This document shows positions 1 through 10,322 of a DNA stretch of 64,000 bases, piece by piece; within the stretch, counting starts at the first letter, position 1; the number at the start of each line of letters is the position of its first letter. The position numbers were made by a program, and so were the translations under genes. The DNA is taken from assembly GCA_023935145.1 (NCBI GenBank), contig CM043700.1:136868828-136932827 (forward strand). The letters are read 5' to 3'. The notes under the pieces were generated by a model, which had not been told where the DNA came from, ran no database searches, and saw nothing but the letters and a program-made list of their open reading frames with translations. The stretch is from Bretschneidera sinensis (taxonomy: Eukaryota; Streptophyta; Magnoliopsida; Brassicales; Akaniaceae).

Positions 1-607
1 AAAGTGTTATTCTAACAAGTAATCCGATTACGGCTAGGTCATGGAAACATAAACATTAAAATCACATGTCATACCCCACACAATTATGTGTTAATGTGCT
101 CGTGTTATATTAGATCAAACTTGTGAATCCTTAAACAACTTAAAAGTGGTAATTAAAGTTTAAAACTCAATTATTAGACCATGTATTCAAGGTTTTAAGG
201 TCACTTATGAAGTCAAATCATACTATTTGTTAAGATCAACCAAAATTTTTAGAACAAAATGAACATGTATTTATCTTTTAAACAAAAAATTGGGACATAA
301 CATGTGTGAATGTGTCCCCATACCCCCAAACTTAAATTGCACATTGTCCCCAATGTGCGAAAAGCATGGAAGGATCTGACCTGGGGGATGGAGAACTCGT
401 TGGGCTGGCATGGCTCATAGCACACCCCCAAACTTGAACGAATGTACACAATGTCCCTAAAAAGACAAGGAAAAACTAACGTAATACGGGAAAACAAAGA
501 GTACGAAAAATAAATAAATAGCAATAAATGTAAAAAAATAATAAAAGGATAAGCTGTAGGGTGCCTCCCATAAGCGCTAAGTTTAACGTCTTCAGTCGGA
601 CCAAGCT
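1..607 (-). other. 3' non-coding internal region of element A
   Basis: No coding sequence is seen here. On the minus strand this is the region between the gag remnant and the 3' LTR. It aligns with 62404-63010 of element E. Two PPT-like blocks lie at 320-333 and 422-435. Confidence 0.75.
320..435 (-). other. Two internal polypurine-tract-like blocks
   Basis: The complement of AAGTTTGGGGGTAT occurs at 320-333, and a near copy (AAGTTTGGGGGTGT) at 422-435. The same 14-mer forms the real polypurine tract next to the 3' LTR in related elements, so these are extra internal copies. Whether they prime plus-strand DNA synthesis is unknown. Confidence 0.6.
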
Positions 608-1439
608 TTATTTTACTCCAAAACTAAGATTGGCAGCAGCTAGCATAGGAAATGTCTTGTTCTCTCCCATATAAACATAAGGTAAGTGCTCTGGTAACTG
701 CTTGAATTCTAAGTTAGGTGCTTGTACAATAAAAGAGAAAATAGTATTAGTAGGCACATGAGGGTCAAAAGGATCGGTGTACTTACTTGGATGCTTTGGT
801 GAGGCCTCAAGAAGGTGCACAGTGTCGATGATGTCATCAGTAACATTCTTACATTTAGGCTCAATATCTGATCCTTTGAAACAATGGGTGAGGGTGGTCT
901 CCAATAGATCAATGTGATGGACATGAAAAACTTGCTCAACAACACTTTGCTTTCGTTCACTTAGCTCTTTAGCAATTTTCCCCACTTGTACTTCCAATCT
1001 TTGAAAAGCTTGCTCATACCTTGCAGTGGTTTCCTTTTGCTCGGTCATAAACTGATCTTGTGATGTTATCAATTGCCTTACCATACTCTCTAGATCACTC
1101 TTCTTTGACTCTTGAATTGGTTGGGCTGCTTGGTGGAAGTTCCTTTGTTGCCCTTGAAGCATTTGGATTGTTGCTCTATGAGTGATTCCACCATCCAGGA
1201 TTATAGGTATTTGCATAAATGTTGTAGTTTTTCGGTCCCACATAGTCCGTTTGCTCTTGATCTGTAGATAAATATAAAGGGCAAGTATCAGTAGTGTGAT
1301 CAAAACGAGAACATATAGCACATACCTGGAGTTGTTTGGCTCGTGGGCTAGGTGAGATGTTTTGAGCAGTCATGGTGTTTATAAGCATATCAAGCTTCCT
1401 CTCCATAGCAGCTAGATAAGTATATGTAGCTTCCGCCAT
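608..1439 (-). pseudogene. Truncated gag (nucleocapsid zinc knuckle) of element A, frameshifted
   Basis: The minus-strand reading starts at the ATG ending at 1439. It runs through a CX2CX4HX4C zinc knuckle (CAICSRFDHTTDTC) and an NTYNPGWWNHS motif typical of Athila-type Gag linkers. Near 1180-1200 the frame must shift to continue through a glutamine-rich stretch to a conserved end, LEFKQLPEHLPYVYMGEN, which resembles the linker just before RT in Athila polyproteins. The capsid domain, protease, RT and integrase are absent. The copy in element E (63011-63842) has the same extent and break, so the shift predates their separation. It probably encoded an RNA-binding Gag fragment; now it is likely non-functional. 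Confidence 0.7.
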
Positions 1440-1527
1440 TGGTACTTCTCCTTCAAAGGAATTAGTTGAAAAACTTCAATGCAGCAGTTTCAGTACTACT
1501 GTTTGGGTACTCTCTGGAGCTTTTGGG

Positions 1528-1583
1528 CTCGATCACACCAAGAACAGCGCTCGATCGCACTGGGCTTGCGTTTGATCGCGGGA
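1528..1583. repeat. GATCG-type palindrome cluster near the PBS of element A
   Basis: Several copies of GCGCTCGATCGCA-like words occur here, inside the internal 5' leader rather than in the LTR. Elements G (36003-36060) and E (63929-63986) have the same cluster. The words match those in the LTR arrays of this family. Confidence 0.6.
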
Positions 1584-1738
1584 CAGAAACTTCTATGCTG
1601 CACACCTGAACAAAAAATGAAAAGAAGGAATAAATCTGATTTTTTGATAAAAATAAAAATAAAACAGAACAAAATAAAATAAAATAGAATAATAAAAAAA
1701 AACTAACGAAAATAATTCCAAAAAGAAATTTAGCACAA

Positions 1739-1756
1739 TCCCCGACAACGACGCCA
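1739..1756 (-). other. Primer-binding site, tRNA-Asp type (element A)
   Basis: The complement reads TGGCGTCGTTGTCGGGGA. This differs at two positions from TGGCGCCGTTGCCGGGGA, which is complementary to the 3' end of plant tRNA-Asp. It lies 6 bp inside the LTR border, as in the intact Athila element I. Confidence 0.85.
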
Positions 1757-1762
1757 AAAACT

Positions 1763-3125
1763 TGTTGGGCGAAAATATACCTAAATTAATAAGCAAATAA
1801 TCGCACTCGTTTTACTTGCAAGTGCACAAGGTCAACGGTGTAGTACAGTGTGTGAATGCAAGATCATCTCCACAAGAATTGGTAAAGTTCAATTTAGAAT
1901 TATATTCGTAATATAAAGAGATAGAAATAATAAAAGTGTTGAGAAATAATAAAGATAAAATACTAAGGATAAAGGCGTAGGGACTTGATATCCACCACTA
2001 ATTTTGCGACCTCAATACAACAGTATGCCAATATTTTAAATATGCCATGAATACCTAATGGTTGTCAACCTAAGGGTATAGTATCTACTCCTTCGGCTAT
2101 TGATCTCCCTAAGCAACGAGTTAGGCATGGTATCTACTCTAACTCTTCTCTTTCTTAAGGGATTCAGCATGGTATCTACTGAATTGTTCCTTAAGAGAGC
2201 TTAAGATCTGTGGAAATCGACAACCACATGAGACCTAGGGCATGGTATCTACTTCTGGTTTCCCATGTTGATTAATCCAAGAATCCAGTGTGGATATCTT
2301 TTATTACTAATGTTGAACCCAGGACTCGGTCATCCAAATTGATTCAACTAACTGATCCATACTACATGCATATGTTGATCAAACAAACACATATGAGGAA
2401 TTTAAATAAACACAGGCATTAATCAAGTTAAGCAACATAACATAAATATCACAAAGGTGCCAATACTGAATTATTGAATAAACATAATTAGGACTTCAAT
2501 CAAACCCTTACTAAAAAGTTAATTACACATAATAAGATAAAAAGGAAAGAAGAAACCCGAAAACATTATGGAGAAGAGTCGTCAATTCGTCTCCACAATC
2601 TCTTCCTTCGGGCTCGTCCAACCTTCGGCCTCCCCGAACAAAAACTAAAACTAAAAGGGAGGTTGATCCCCCAAAAGGGAGATCTACTCCAAAGGGAGAT
2701 TAAAAGATAAAAGAAAAGATCCCCTAATTTATGTTTTTACAAGTGTATTTATAGGGGTTGAATAATCCTAGAAGACTCAAGAAACCTTAAATTTCCTAAA
2801 ACATAAAAACTCCTTTATTTCCAAAACTAGTTTTGTCGTTTACTGTTTACGCCCGTACATGTGAGCTCAATTGCATATGTGGTGTACTCGATCGCAATTC
2901 TGCGCTCGATCGCCCAGAGAAGTGCGCTCGATCGCAATCTAGCCAGCAGCTGCTCCAGGATTTCCAGATTTCTTCCTTTAAGTGCCAAAAATGTTTCTTT
3001 TTCTCCAAGACCTTATAAAAACGTGTAAAACACAAAAGTGAAGTAAAATAGACTAAAACATATAGATAAAGAGCTTAACAAATGTAAATTAAGGGGCTTA
3101 AATATGAATATTTAAGCACTTATCA
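1763..3125 (-). repeat. 5' LTR of element A (1363 bp)
   Basis: The LTR runs from TGTTGGG (plus, 1763) to the complement of TGATAAG ending at 3125. On the minus strand it holds a palindrome cluster (2884-2935), a TATA-like CTATAAATACAC near 2746-2757 and a hairpin array at 2069-2265. E's LTR lacks about 80 bp between two copies of the CATGGTATCTACT repeat. Confidence 0.88.
2069..2265 (-). repeat. Four hairpins with a constant loop and different stems
   Basis: On the transcript strand the word AGTAGATACCATGC (or a near copy) recurs four times, each time flanked by a different pair of complementary arms. The clearest has arms GAGTTAG and CTAACTC (2118-2145). Another has an outer CTTAAGG/CCTTAAG stem with inner TTCA/TGAA (2154-2195). 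The array lies downstream of the TATA-like box, so it should be in RNA. Confidence 0.75.
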
Positions 3126-3428
3126 TTGACTCTCACTTATATTTTAATGATGACAAAACACAACTCTTATTGTACTAAAAGTGCTATCTAAGTGTATTAA
3201 AGCAATAAGAGCATTCAATCAAGGATCAAGGTGCAAGAACTTAACTCGAATCAATCACCAAGTTAAGACAAAAGGTCTAGCATAGTTATAAGGTATTTAA
3301 ACAAGTTGTAAATCTCACTTGTTCAGGTAATTAGCTTGTCTAATGACTCATTTTGAAAAGACGTTTTAAAAACTAAAGTTTTAGAATCAAATCTTTTTAA
3401 AAGAATGAGAAACTGGGTTGAAAGGCAA

Positions 3429-3643
3429 CCCAGTCGACTGGGTGCTTACACTAGAAGACTGGTGTTTTGGACGGATAGTCCCCAGTCGACTGGTAAGACC
3501 AATCCAGTCGACTGGTACATTGGGCAGAAGGTTCCCAGTCGACTGGTAAGTCATACCCAGTTAACTGGTACCTTCAACTGTCTTAAAATATAATTTTTAA
3601 GTATGACCCAGTCGACTGGTACTAAGACCCAGTCGATTGGTAG
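3429..3643. promoter_or_regulatory. CCAGTCGACTGG palindrome array in U3 of H1
   Basis: The 12-bp perfect palindrome CCAGTCGACTGG occurs five times (near 3431, 3482, 3507, 3535 and 3610), with further variants near 3558 and 3630. One variant, CCAGTTAACTGG, is still a perfect palindrome and fits CpG decay on both strands. The array ends about 95 bp upstream of a TATA box, where enhancer-type protein sites would be expected. Confidence 0.75.
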
Positions 3644-3735
3644 TTCAAAAAATATGACCATTGAGACGCGAGATTTCAGCACAACTTGCTCCAAAACATT
3701 CAAAATCAGTTAAAAATGGGCATATTACATCAAGG

Positions 3736-3744
3736 CTATATAAG
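3736..3744 (+). promoter_or_regulatory. TATA box of H1 5' LTR
   Basis: CTATATAAG lies downstream of the palindrome array and upstream of the transcribed leader hairpins. Its position fits the U3/R border of the LTR. Confidence 0.65.
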
Positions 3745-3966
3745 CTCACTCTATTGAGCATTTCAAAAAGAGAGAACACACATTCAATCAAGTTTTTACT
3801 CATTGATACTCAAAAAGCTTTGAAAAATTGATTGTTGAGCCATTCTTCAAGCTTTACATTGAAAGAGAGATATTATTAAGTTGTATGAGCTTCTATCGTT
3901 GTCTCTCTACCATTTACTTTACAACATCTATTGTAAATGGATTAACTTTCAAAATGAAGAGATTAG

Positions 3967-4000
3967 CTTCCGAGAGGACAGGTTTGCTTCCTAGAGGAAG
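3967..4000 (+). repeat. GNRA-type hairpin pair in H1 leader
   Basis: Two copies, CTTCCGAGAGGACA and CTTCCTAGAGGAAG, both differ from the consensus CTTCC-GAGA-GGAAG. That consensus would fold as a 5-bp stem with a GAGA (GNRA) tetraloop in RNA. Confidence 0.6.
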
Positions 4001-4294
4001 GGATTGATTGTAAGGTTTGTGCAACACACATGAAGTTGCACGACTAAGTTTCTTAGTGGATTACTTCAAGGAGGTTCCTTGAAGAGAGTGGACGTAGGGT
4101 CGGAACGAATCCGATATTGCCGAACCACTATAAACTGAGTTTGCATACTCTATTCCTTAAACTCTTTATTTACAGCACATATTACTTGTTTATATGCTTG
4201 TGGTGTTATCTGTTTTATAAACTTGTGTTTAATCCGTGAAAGTTTTTAAAACCCAATTTACCTCCCCTTTTGGGTTGAAACCTCAGTCTTCAAT

Positions 4295-4306
4295 TGGTAT
4301 CAAAGC
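4295..4306 (+). other. Primer-binding site, initiator tRNA-Met type (H1)
   Basis: TGGTATCAAAGC, one mismatch from TGGTATCAGAGC, lies two bases after the LTR end. Confidence 0.85.
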
Positions 4307-4347
4307 CTCGTTCTCAATTTTAGGTTTAATATCTTTGAGTTGATCCA

Positions 4348-6540
4348 ATGGCAGTAAATAGCTATTCTGAGGGACACTCATACACTAGGCCTCCCTTGTT
4401 CAATGGCTCCAACTATAACTATTGGAAAAACATGATGAAATTCTTTATCGAATGACAAGATTATAATCTATAGATAATCATTGAAGAGGGACCTAGTATT
4501 CCATCAAAGGAAATCATTATTGGAGAAATCCATCATACAATGCCTAAACTCAAAACTGAGTACAATGATGAGGATTGTAGAATGATGTCTTTCAATAGTA
4601 GAGCAATAAGTATTTTACATTGTGCTTTAGATATATCGGAATACAATAAAATCTCTGCATGTGTTTCAGCTAAGGAAATATAGGATAAATTGCAAGTTAC
4701 ATATGAAGGAACTAGTGAGGTTAAAAAATAAAAAATCTATATACTAGTATCTGAATATGAATCTTTTAGAATGTCTCATAACGAAACAATCTCTCAAATG
4801 CACTCACGTTTCACAACTATTGTTAATGCTTTGAAGCTTCTTGGTAGGAACATTGAAGAGTTTGAACTAACAAGAAAAATCTTAAGATCTCTGCCACCTT
4901 CGTGGAAACCAAAGAAGACGGCCATTCAGGAGGCCAAAGATCTTGACAAACTTGATGTTGAAACACTTCTTGGGTCATTGTTGACATATGAGATGGAGGA
5001 AATGAATTTCATTATCAATGATGATGAGAAAAAGAAGAAAGTGATTGCTTTCAAAGCCTCTACATATAACAGAGAAGAGGAATCGGAAGAAGAGGCGGAG
5101 AGCAGTGAAGAAGATGGTGAGATGGCTTTAATCACTAAACGATTTCATAGATTCTTGAAGAAAAGCAAGAAACCATACACAAAGGATCCCATCTCGAAAA
5201 GGGAACCACTTGTGTGCTATGGATGCAATAAGCCCGATCACATCAAGGCCGATTGTATGGCTGCAAGCAAATTATACAAGAGCTTCAAGAAGAAGGCTAT
5301 GATTGTAACCACTTGGAGTGATGACGAAGAAGAAGAAGAATCCTTGGATAAAGAAGTTAGATATGAGGAAATTGCCAACCTATGCTTTATGGAAATTGAT
5401 GATGAAAATGAGGTATTATCTTCTCCCTCTTCAAAAAAAAAAAAAAAACATTGTGAGTAGTAGTGAAGAATTGTTAGAAGTCATAAATGAAATGCATGAT
5501 GAATTGAAGAAATTCGATTCTAGGAACTCAACTCTTAAGAAAGAGGTATCATCTCTTTCTAAAGAAATGATTAGTCTAAGAGATGAAAAAGATAAACTAT
5601 CATCATTGCTTTATGATTTTTCTCAAGATTTCCTAAAAGATGGAAAATGAAAACTTAAAGAATAAGATATTAGAATTGAATGGCACTATATCCAGACTCA
5701 TGCTTGGAAAAAGAAAAGCTTGATGAAGTACTTTCTTGCCAAAGATTAAGTGGAGGAAAATCTGGGTTAGGATACTCTCCATTAGGCAAGCAAAAATCAA
5801 AAGAGGGCTTATTCATGAAAGCTTCATGTGTGAATGAAGCCTCTACTTCAAAGGTTAAAATCACACCCACATTGAATGATAGTATATCTAGAAATACTAA
5901 TTCTAATGCCTATATAAGATTGAAGAATCCTAGAAATTCTTATACTTATATGTATGCTCATTCAAGGAATGCTTATACATATGCTAGGAATAATCATCAT
6001 ATGCATCCTAGAAAATATATATGTAATCAAAACTTGCACACTGCACATTCATATACTAGGAATTACCATCATGGTCATCCTAGAAATAGTGTGCATACAA
6101 GTATGTATCCTAGAAATCATCTTCACACATTTTCTGGAAATGACATGCATATTCATATTCCTCACGATAGAAACATGTATCCTAGGAACTCATATCCTAA
6201 GTATTATAGGCATGAACAACTAAATACTCCTAGAAATTTCAATAACTATCATCCTAAGATTGTGCATCATCATGTCTATAGAACTCCATATGTTGTTAAG
6301 AAAGTATGGGTCCTAAAAAGATCCTTATTTTCAAGGACTAACCCCAAAGGACCCAAGAAATTTTGGGTACCTAAAAATGCCCTTGTATATCCTTGTGTCA
6401 TGTAGATATGTCTCCACACCAAGGAAAAAGGTAACTGTTGGTACCTTGATAGTGGATGCTCAAAGCACATGACTGGTGATAAAAGTGTATTCAATGAGCT
6501 AACTCTAAGAGATGGTGGACTTGTCACCATTGGAGGCAAC
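4348..6540 (+). pseudogene. gag and start of protease of H1, broken
   Basis: Reading starts at ATG 4348 (MAVNSYSEGHSYTRPPLF). A UBN2/copia-type Gag follows, with in-frame stops in FIE*QDYNL*, after AKEI and after EVKK, then an intact zinc knuckle CYGCNKPDHIKADC (about 5215-5256). Frameshifts occur at a 12-A run near 5436 and near 5640. Next come a coiled-coil-like segment, a His/Asn/Arg/Tyr-rich stretch (5880-6290), and the protease start with active-site LDSGCSKHMTGD (about 6442-6477). Element B interrupts it at 6546. Two of the gag stops are shared with B. Confidence 0.85.
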
Positions 6541-6853
6541 ACAAATGTTGACCTTTACCCGTATTTTAATGATGACAAAACACAACTGTTATTACACTAA
6601 CAAGTTCAAGCTAAGTGTAGTAAGCATCAAACCCATTCAATCAAGGATCAAAGTGCAAGAACTCGAACCGAATCTTTCTATCAAGTGAAAACTGAAGAAC
6701 AAGTATAGGATTAAGATACTAGACAAAATGTAAGTCTCACTTGTACAATGTAAAAGCTTGATCAAAGGCTCGAACATAAAAGGTTTTCTAAAACAGATAG
6801 TTTTAAAACAAATGTTTTCAGTTTAAAAACTGAAAAACTGGGTTGGAAGACAA

Positions 6854-7066
6854 CCCAGTCGACTAGGTACAAATACCAGTCGACTGATAAAATGGACAGT
6901 GAGTCCCTAGTCGACTGGATGGAACATACCATTCGACTGGTAAAACAGACAGTAAGTCTCAAATCTACTGGATGAAATGTACCAGTCGAGTGGTACCCCA
7001 GAAGGTTTGAAAACAGGTAAATTTAAGTGAACCCAGTCGACTAGTCTCTTGACCCAGTCGACTGGA
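6854..7066. promoter_or_regulatory. Decayed CCAGTCGACTGG array in U3 of B 5' LTR
   Basis: Seven copies each carry one or two changes, for example CCAGTCGACTAG, CCATTCGACTGG and CCAGTCGAGTGG. The core GTCGAC is kept in most. The position upstream of the TATA-like box matches H1. Confidence 0.7.
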
Positions 7067-7402
7067 GGTTCAAAAAATATGACCGTTGGACCCGAAAAGC
7101 TGATCTTTAAGATTCAAATTAAAGTCCAAACGGCCATATTTTTTGACGACTATTTAAACCCATTCTATTGAGCATTCAAAAAAATGCTGCACATATTCGA
7201 AAAGAGTTGAACTCACTCAATCAATCAAGTTGTTATACTCTTTGAAACACAAAAAGCTTTGAAATATACTTGTTGAGCCATTTCTTCAAGCTTTACTTTG
7301 AAAGAGAGACATTTAAGTTGTATAAGCTCTCATTTACTGTCTCTCTACCATTTACTTTACAGCATCTTTTGTAAAGGGGTTACTTTCGAAAGGAAGAGGA
7401 TA

Positions 7403-7498
7403 CTTCCAAGAGGAAGGGGATTACTTCCGAGAGGAAGGGGATACTTCCGAGAAGAAGGGGATTACTTCCGAGAGGAAGGGGATACTTCCGAGAGGAAG
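7403..7498 (+). repeat. Five tandem GNRA-type hairpins in B 5' LTR
   Basis: CTTCC-GAGA-GGAAG units start at 7403, 7424, 7444, 7465 and 7485, spaced 20-21 bp. Three match the consensus exactly; the first has loop AAGA and the third has a stem change. The 3' LTR of the same element has only two units (20149-20182), so the array changed length. Confidence 0.75.
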
Positions 7499-7820
7499 GG
7501 GATTGTATGGTTTAAGAAACACCCGTAAGTTGCTTGTGTACGGTTTGTGCAACACCCGCGAAGTTGTACGACTAAGTTTTCTTAGTGGATTACTTCAAGG
7601 AGTTCCTTAAAGAGAGTGGACATAGGGTCGGAACGAATCCGATATTACCAAACCACTATAAACTGTGTTTGCATTCTCTACTCCTTACACTCTTTATTTA
7701 TAGCACATTAATTGTTTAAATTGCTTGTTGGTTATATGTTTTTATAAACTTGTATTTATTCCGCGAAAGTTTTTAAAACCCAATTCACCCCCCTCTTGGG
7801 TTGAAACCTCAGTCTAAAAT

Positions 7821-7832
7821 TGGTATCAGAGC
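7821..7832 (+). other. Primer-binding site, initiator tRNA-Met type (B)
   Basis: TGGTATCAGAGC, an exact match to the common plant tRNA-iMet PBS, lies two bases after the LTR. Confidence 0.9.
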
Positions 7833-7873
7833 CTTGTTCTCAATTATAGGCTTAATATCATTGAGTTGATCCG

Positions 7874-10322
7874 ATGGTAGCAAATAGCTATTCTGAAGGA
7901 CACTCTTATACTAGGCCTCTTTTGTTCAATGTCTCCAACTACAACTATTGAAAAAACATAATGAAAATCTTTGTTGAATGACAAGATTATAATTTGTGGA
8001 GAGTCATTGAAGAAGGACCCAGAATTCCTTCAAAGGAAATAATTATTGGAGAAATAAATACTACAATGCCTAAACTCAAAACTGAGTATAATGATGAGGA
8101 TTGTAGAATGATGTCTCTCAATAGTAGAGCCACAAGCATTTTACACTGTGCTTTAGATATATCTGAATACAATAAAATCTCAACATGTGTTTCGACTAAG
8201 GAGATTTGGGATAAACTGCAAGTTACATATGAAGGAACTAGTGAAGTTAAAAAATAAAAAATCTATATGCTAGTTTCTGAATATGAATATTTTAGAATGT
8301 CTTCTAATGAAAAAATTTCACAAATGCACTCACGTTTCACAACTATTATTAATGGTTTGAAGCTTCTTAGTAGGAACATTGAGGAGTTCGAACTAACAAG
8401 GAAAATATTGAGATATTTGCCACTTACCTAGAAAGCAAAGAAGACAGCCATCACAGAGGCCAAGGATCTCGACAAATTTGATGTTGAGGCACTTCTCGGA
8501 TCTCTATTGACATATGAGATGGAAGAAATGACTCCCATTGTCAATGAAGATGAGAAGAAGAAAAATGTAATTGCTCTCAAAGCTTCTACGAGTAACAAAG
8601 AAATAGAATCAAAAGAAGAAGCGGAGAGCAGCGAAGAAGATGGTGAAATGGCCTTAATCGCCAAACGGTTTCAAAGGTTCTTGAAGAAAAGCAAGAAACC
8701 TTACACAAAGGATCCTACCTCAAAAAGGGAACCACTTATGTGTTATGGCTACAAGAAACCTAGTCACATCAGGGCTGACTGTATGGCTTCAAATAAACCA
8801 TACAAGAGCTTCAAGAAGAAAGCCATGATAGCAACCACTTGGAGTGATGACGAAGAAGAAGAATCCTCGGACAACGAAGTTGGATACGAGGAAATTGCCA
8901 ACCTATATCTTATAGCAATTGATGATGAAAATGAGGTATCACCTTCTCCCTCTTCTAAAAATAAAATTGTGTCTAGTAGTGAAGAACTGTTAGAAGTCAT
9001 AAATGAAATGCATGATGAATTAAAGAAATTCGATTCTAGAAACTCAACTATTAAGAAAGAGGTTTCATTTCTTTCTAAAGAAATGATATGTCTTAGAGAA
9101 GAAAAAGATAAACTATCTTTATTGCTTTATGATGCTTCTCAAGATTTTCTCAAAGATGAAAATGAGAATTTATAGAACAAAATATTAGAATTAAATAGCA
9201 CTATATCTAGACTCATGCTTGGAAAAGAAAAACTTGATGAAGTGCTTTCTTGCCAAAGAATAAGTGGAGGAAAATCTGGGTTAGGATACTCTCCAGTAGG
9301 CAAGCCATCAAAAGAGGCTCTATTCATTCAAGCCTCATGTGTGAATGAAGCTTCTACTTCTAAGACCTCTAGCAAAGCTAAAAGCACTCCCTCAATATAT
9401 GGTAGCAAGTCTAGAAATACTGATTATAATGTTTACACAAGAATGAAGCGTCATAGAAATACCCATGCTTATATGTATGCTCATACTCATTCTAGGAATA
9501 ATCATTATGTGCATTCTAGGAACAATATGTATAATCATAATATGCACACTGCACATATATATTGTAGGAGTTACCATCATCCTAGAAATAGTGTGCATAC
9601 AAGCATGTATCCTAGAAATTATCATCATACATTTTCTGGAAATGACATACATATCAATATTCCTCACAATAGAAACATATATCCTAGGAACTCATATAGA
9701 CATGCTCATCTAAGATATCCTAGAAAGATCAATAACTACCATCCTAGGACTGTGCATCATCAACATGTCTATAGAACATCATATATTATTAAGAAAGTAT
9801 GGGTCCCAAAAGGAACCGTGTTTTTTAGGACTAACCCCAAATGACCCAAGAAATTCTAGGTACCTAAGAGTGCGATTGTATATCCTTGTATGATGTAGAT
9901 ATGTCTCCACACCAAGGAGAAAGATAACTGTTGGTACCTTGATAGTGGATGCTCAAGGCACATGACCGGTGATAAAAGTGTATTCAAGGAGCTAACTCTA
10001 AGAGATGGTGGATTCGTCACCATTGGAGACAACACAAAAATAAAGATCATCGAGCATGGAAAAGTTGGTAATGATTTCTCAACTATAGATAATGTATTAC
10101 TAGTACAAGGTCTTAAGCCAAATTTACTAAGCATTAGTCAACTTTGTGACAAAGGCAACATAGTCACATTTGAAACCTCTCATTGTCTAGTTATAGACAT
10201 TAAGAGTAACAAGATCAGATTTGTTGGCCATAGACATGAAAATGTCTATATAGTTGATTTGAAATCCTTATGTTTTGAAAATAAAAAATGTTTTCCTGGC
10301 ATTAGTGAAAGTCCTTGGCTAT
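7874..10322 (+). pseudogene. gag-protease region of B, broken
   Basis: The reading runs from ATG 7874 (MVANSYSEGHSYTRPLLF) through Gag, with stops in SNYNY*, FVE*QDYNL, EVKK* and PLT*. The zinc knuckle has lost its second Cys (CYGYKKPSHIRADC, near 8739). A coiled-coil-like segment (LEVINEMHDELKKF) and a His/Asn/Arg/Tyr-rich stretch (about 9410-9800) follow. The protease motif LDSGCSRHMTGD lies near 9938-9973, and a pre-integrase segment ends at a TGA near 10322. The TGA after FVE and the TAA after EVKK are also present in H1. Confidence 0.85.

Larger units (their letters stand above)
1..3125 (-). mobile_element. Element A: 5' portion of a non-autonomous Ty3/gypsy (Athila-like) retrotransposon
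   Basis: The element reads right to left. Its 5' LTR is 1763-3125, a tRNA-Asp-type PBS follows at 1739-1756, then a broken gag at 608-1439 and a 3' non-coding stretch that runs off the left edge of the window. The right border is TGATAAG (complement of the bases ending at 3125), followed by TTGAC and the rest of a copia LTR. No protease, RT or integrase motif is seen, so the element must have relied on enzymes in trans. Element E (60316-64000) is the same family and apparently a duplicate of this same insertion. Confidence 0.88.
3126..4292 (+). repeat. 5' LTR of H1, interrupted at base 3 by element A
   Basis: The LTR starts TTGACTCTCAC because element A inserted after its first TG, duplicating TTGAC. 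It ends CAGTCTTCA at 4292, just before a tRNA-iMet PBS. It contains the palindrome array, a TATA box and a GNRA-type hairpin pair. Confidence 0.88.
6546..7818 (+). repeat. 5' LTR of B (1273 bp)
   Basis: It starts TGTTGACC and ends AGTCTAAA, one base away from the AGTCTACA of the 3' LTR. It contains the palindrome array (6854-7066), a TATA-like CTATTTAAAC near 7150 and five leader hairpins. Confidence 0.9.

Noticed and set aside
608..1175. Upstream hydrophobic part (MLYVLVLITLLILALYIYL) of the long minus-strand frame ending at 608, considered as a membrane protein
   Set aside because: It is the out-of-frame reading of the zinc-knuckle coding region of the same gag; the knuckle frame is the real one there.
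3429..3643. Regularly repeated palindromes considered as a CRISPR array
   Set aside because: Plant nuclear retrotransposon context, irregular spacing, no unique spacers of constant length and no cas genes.
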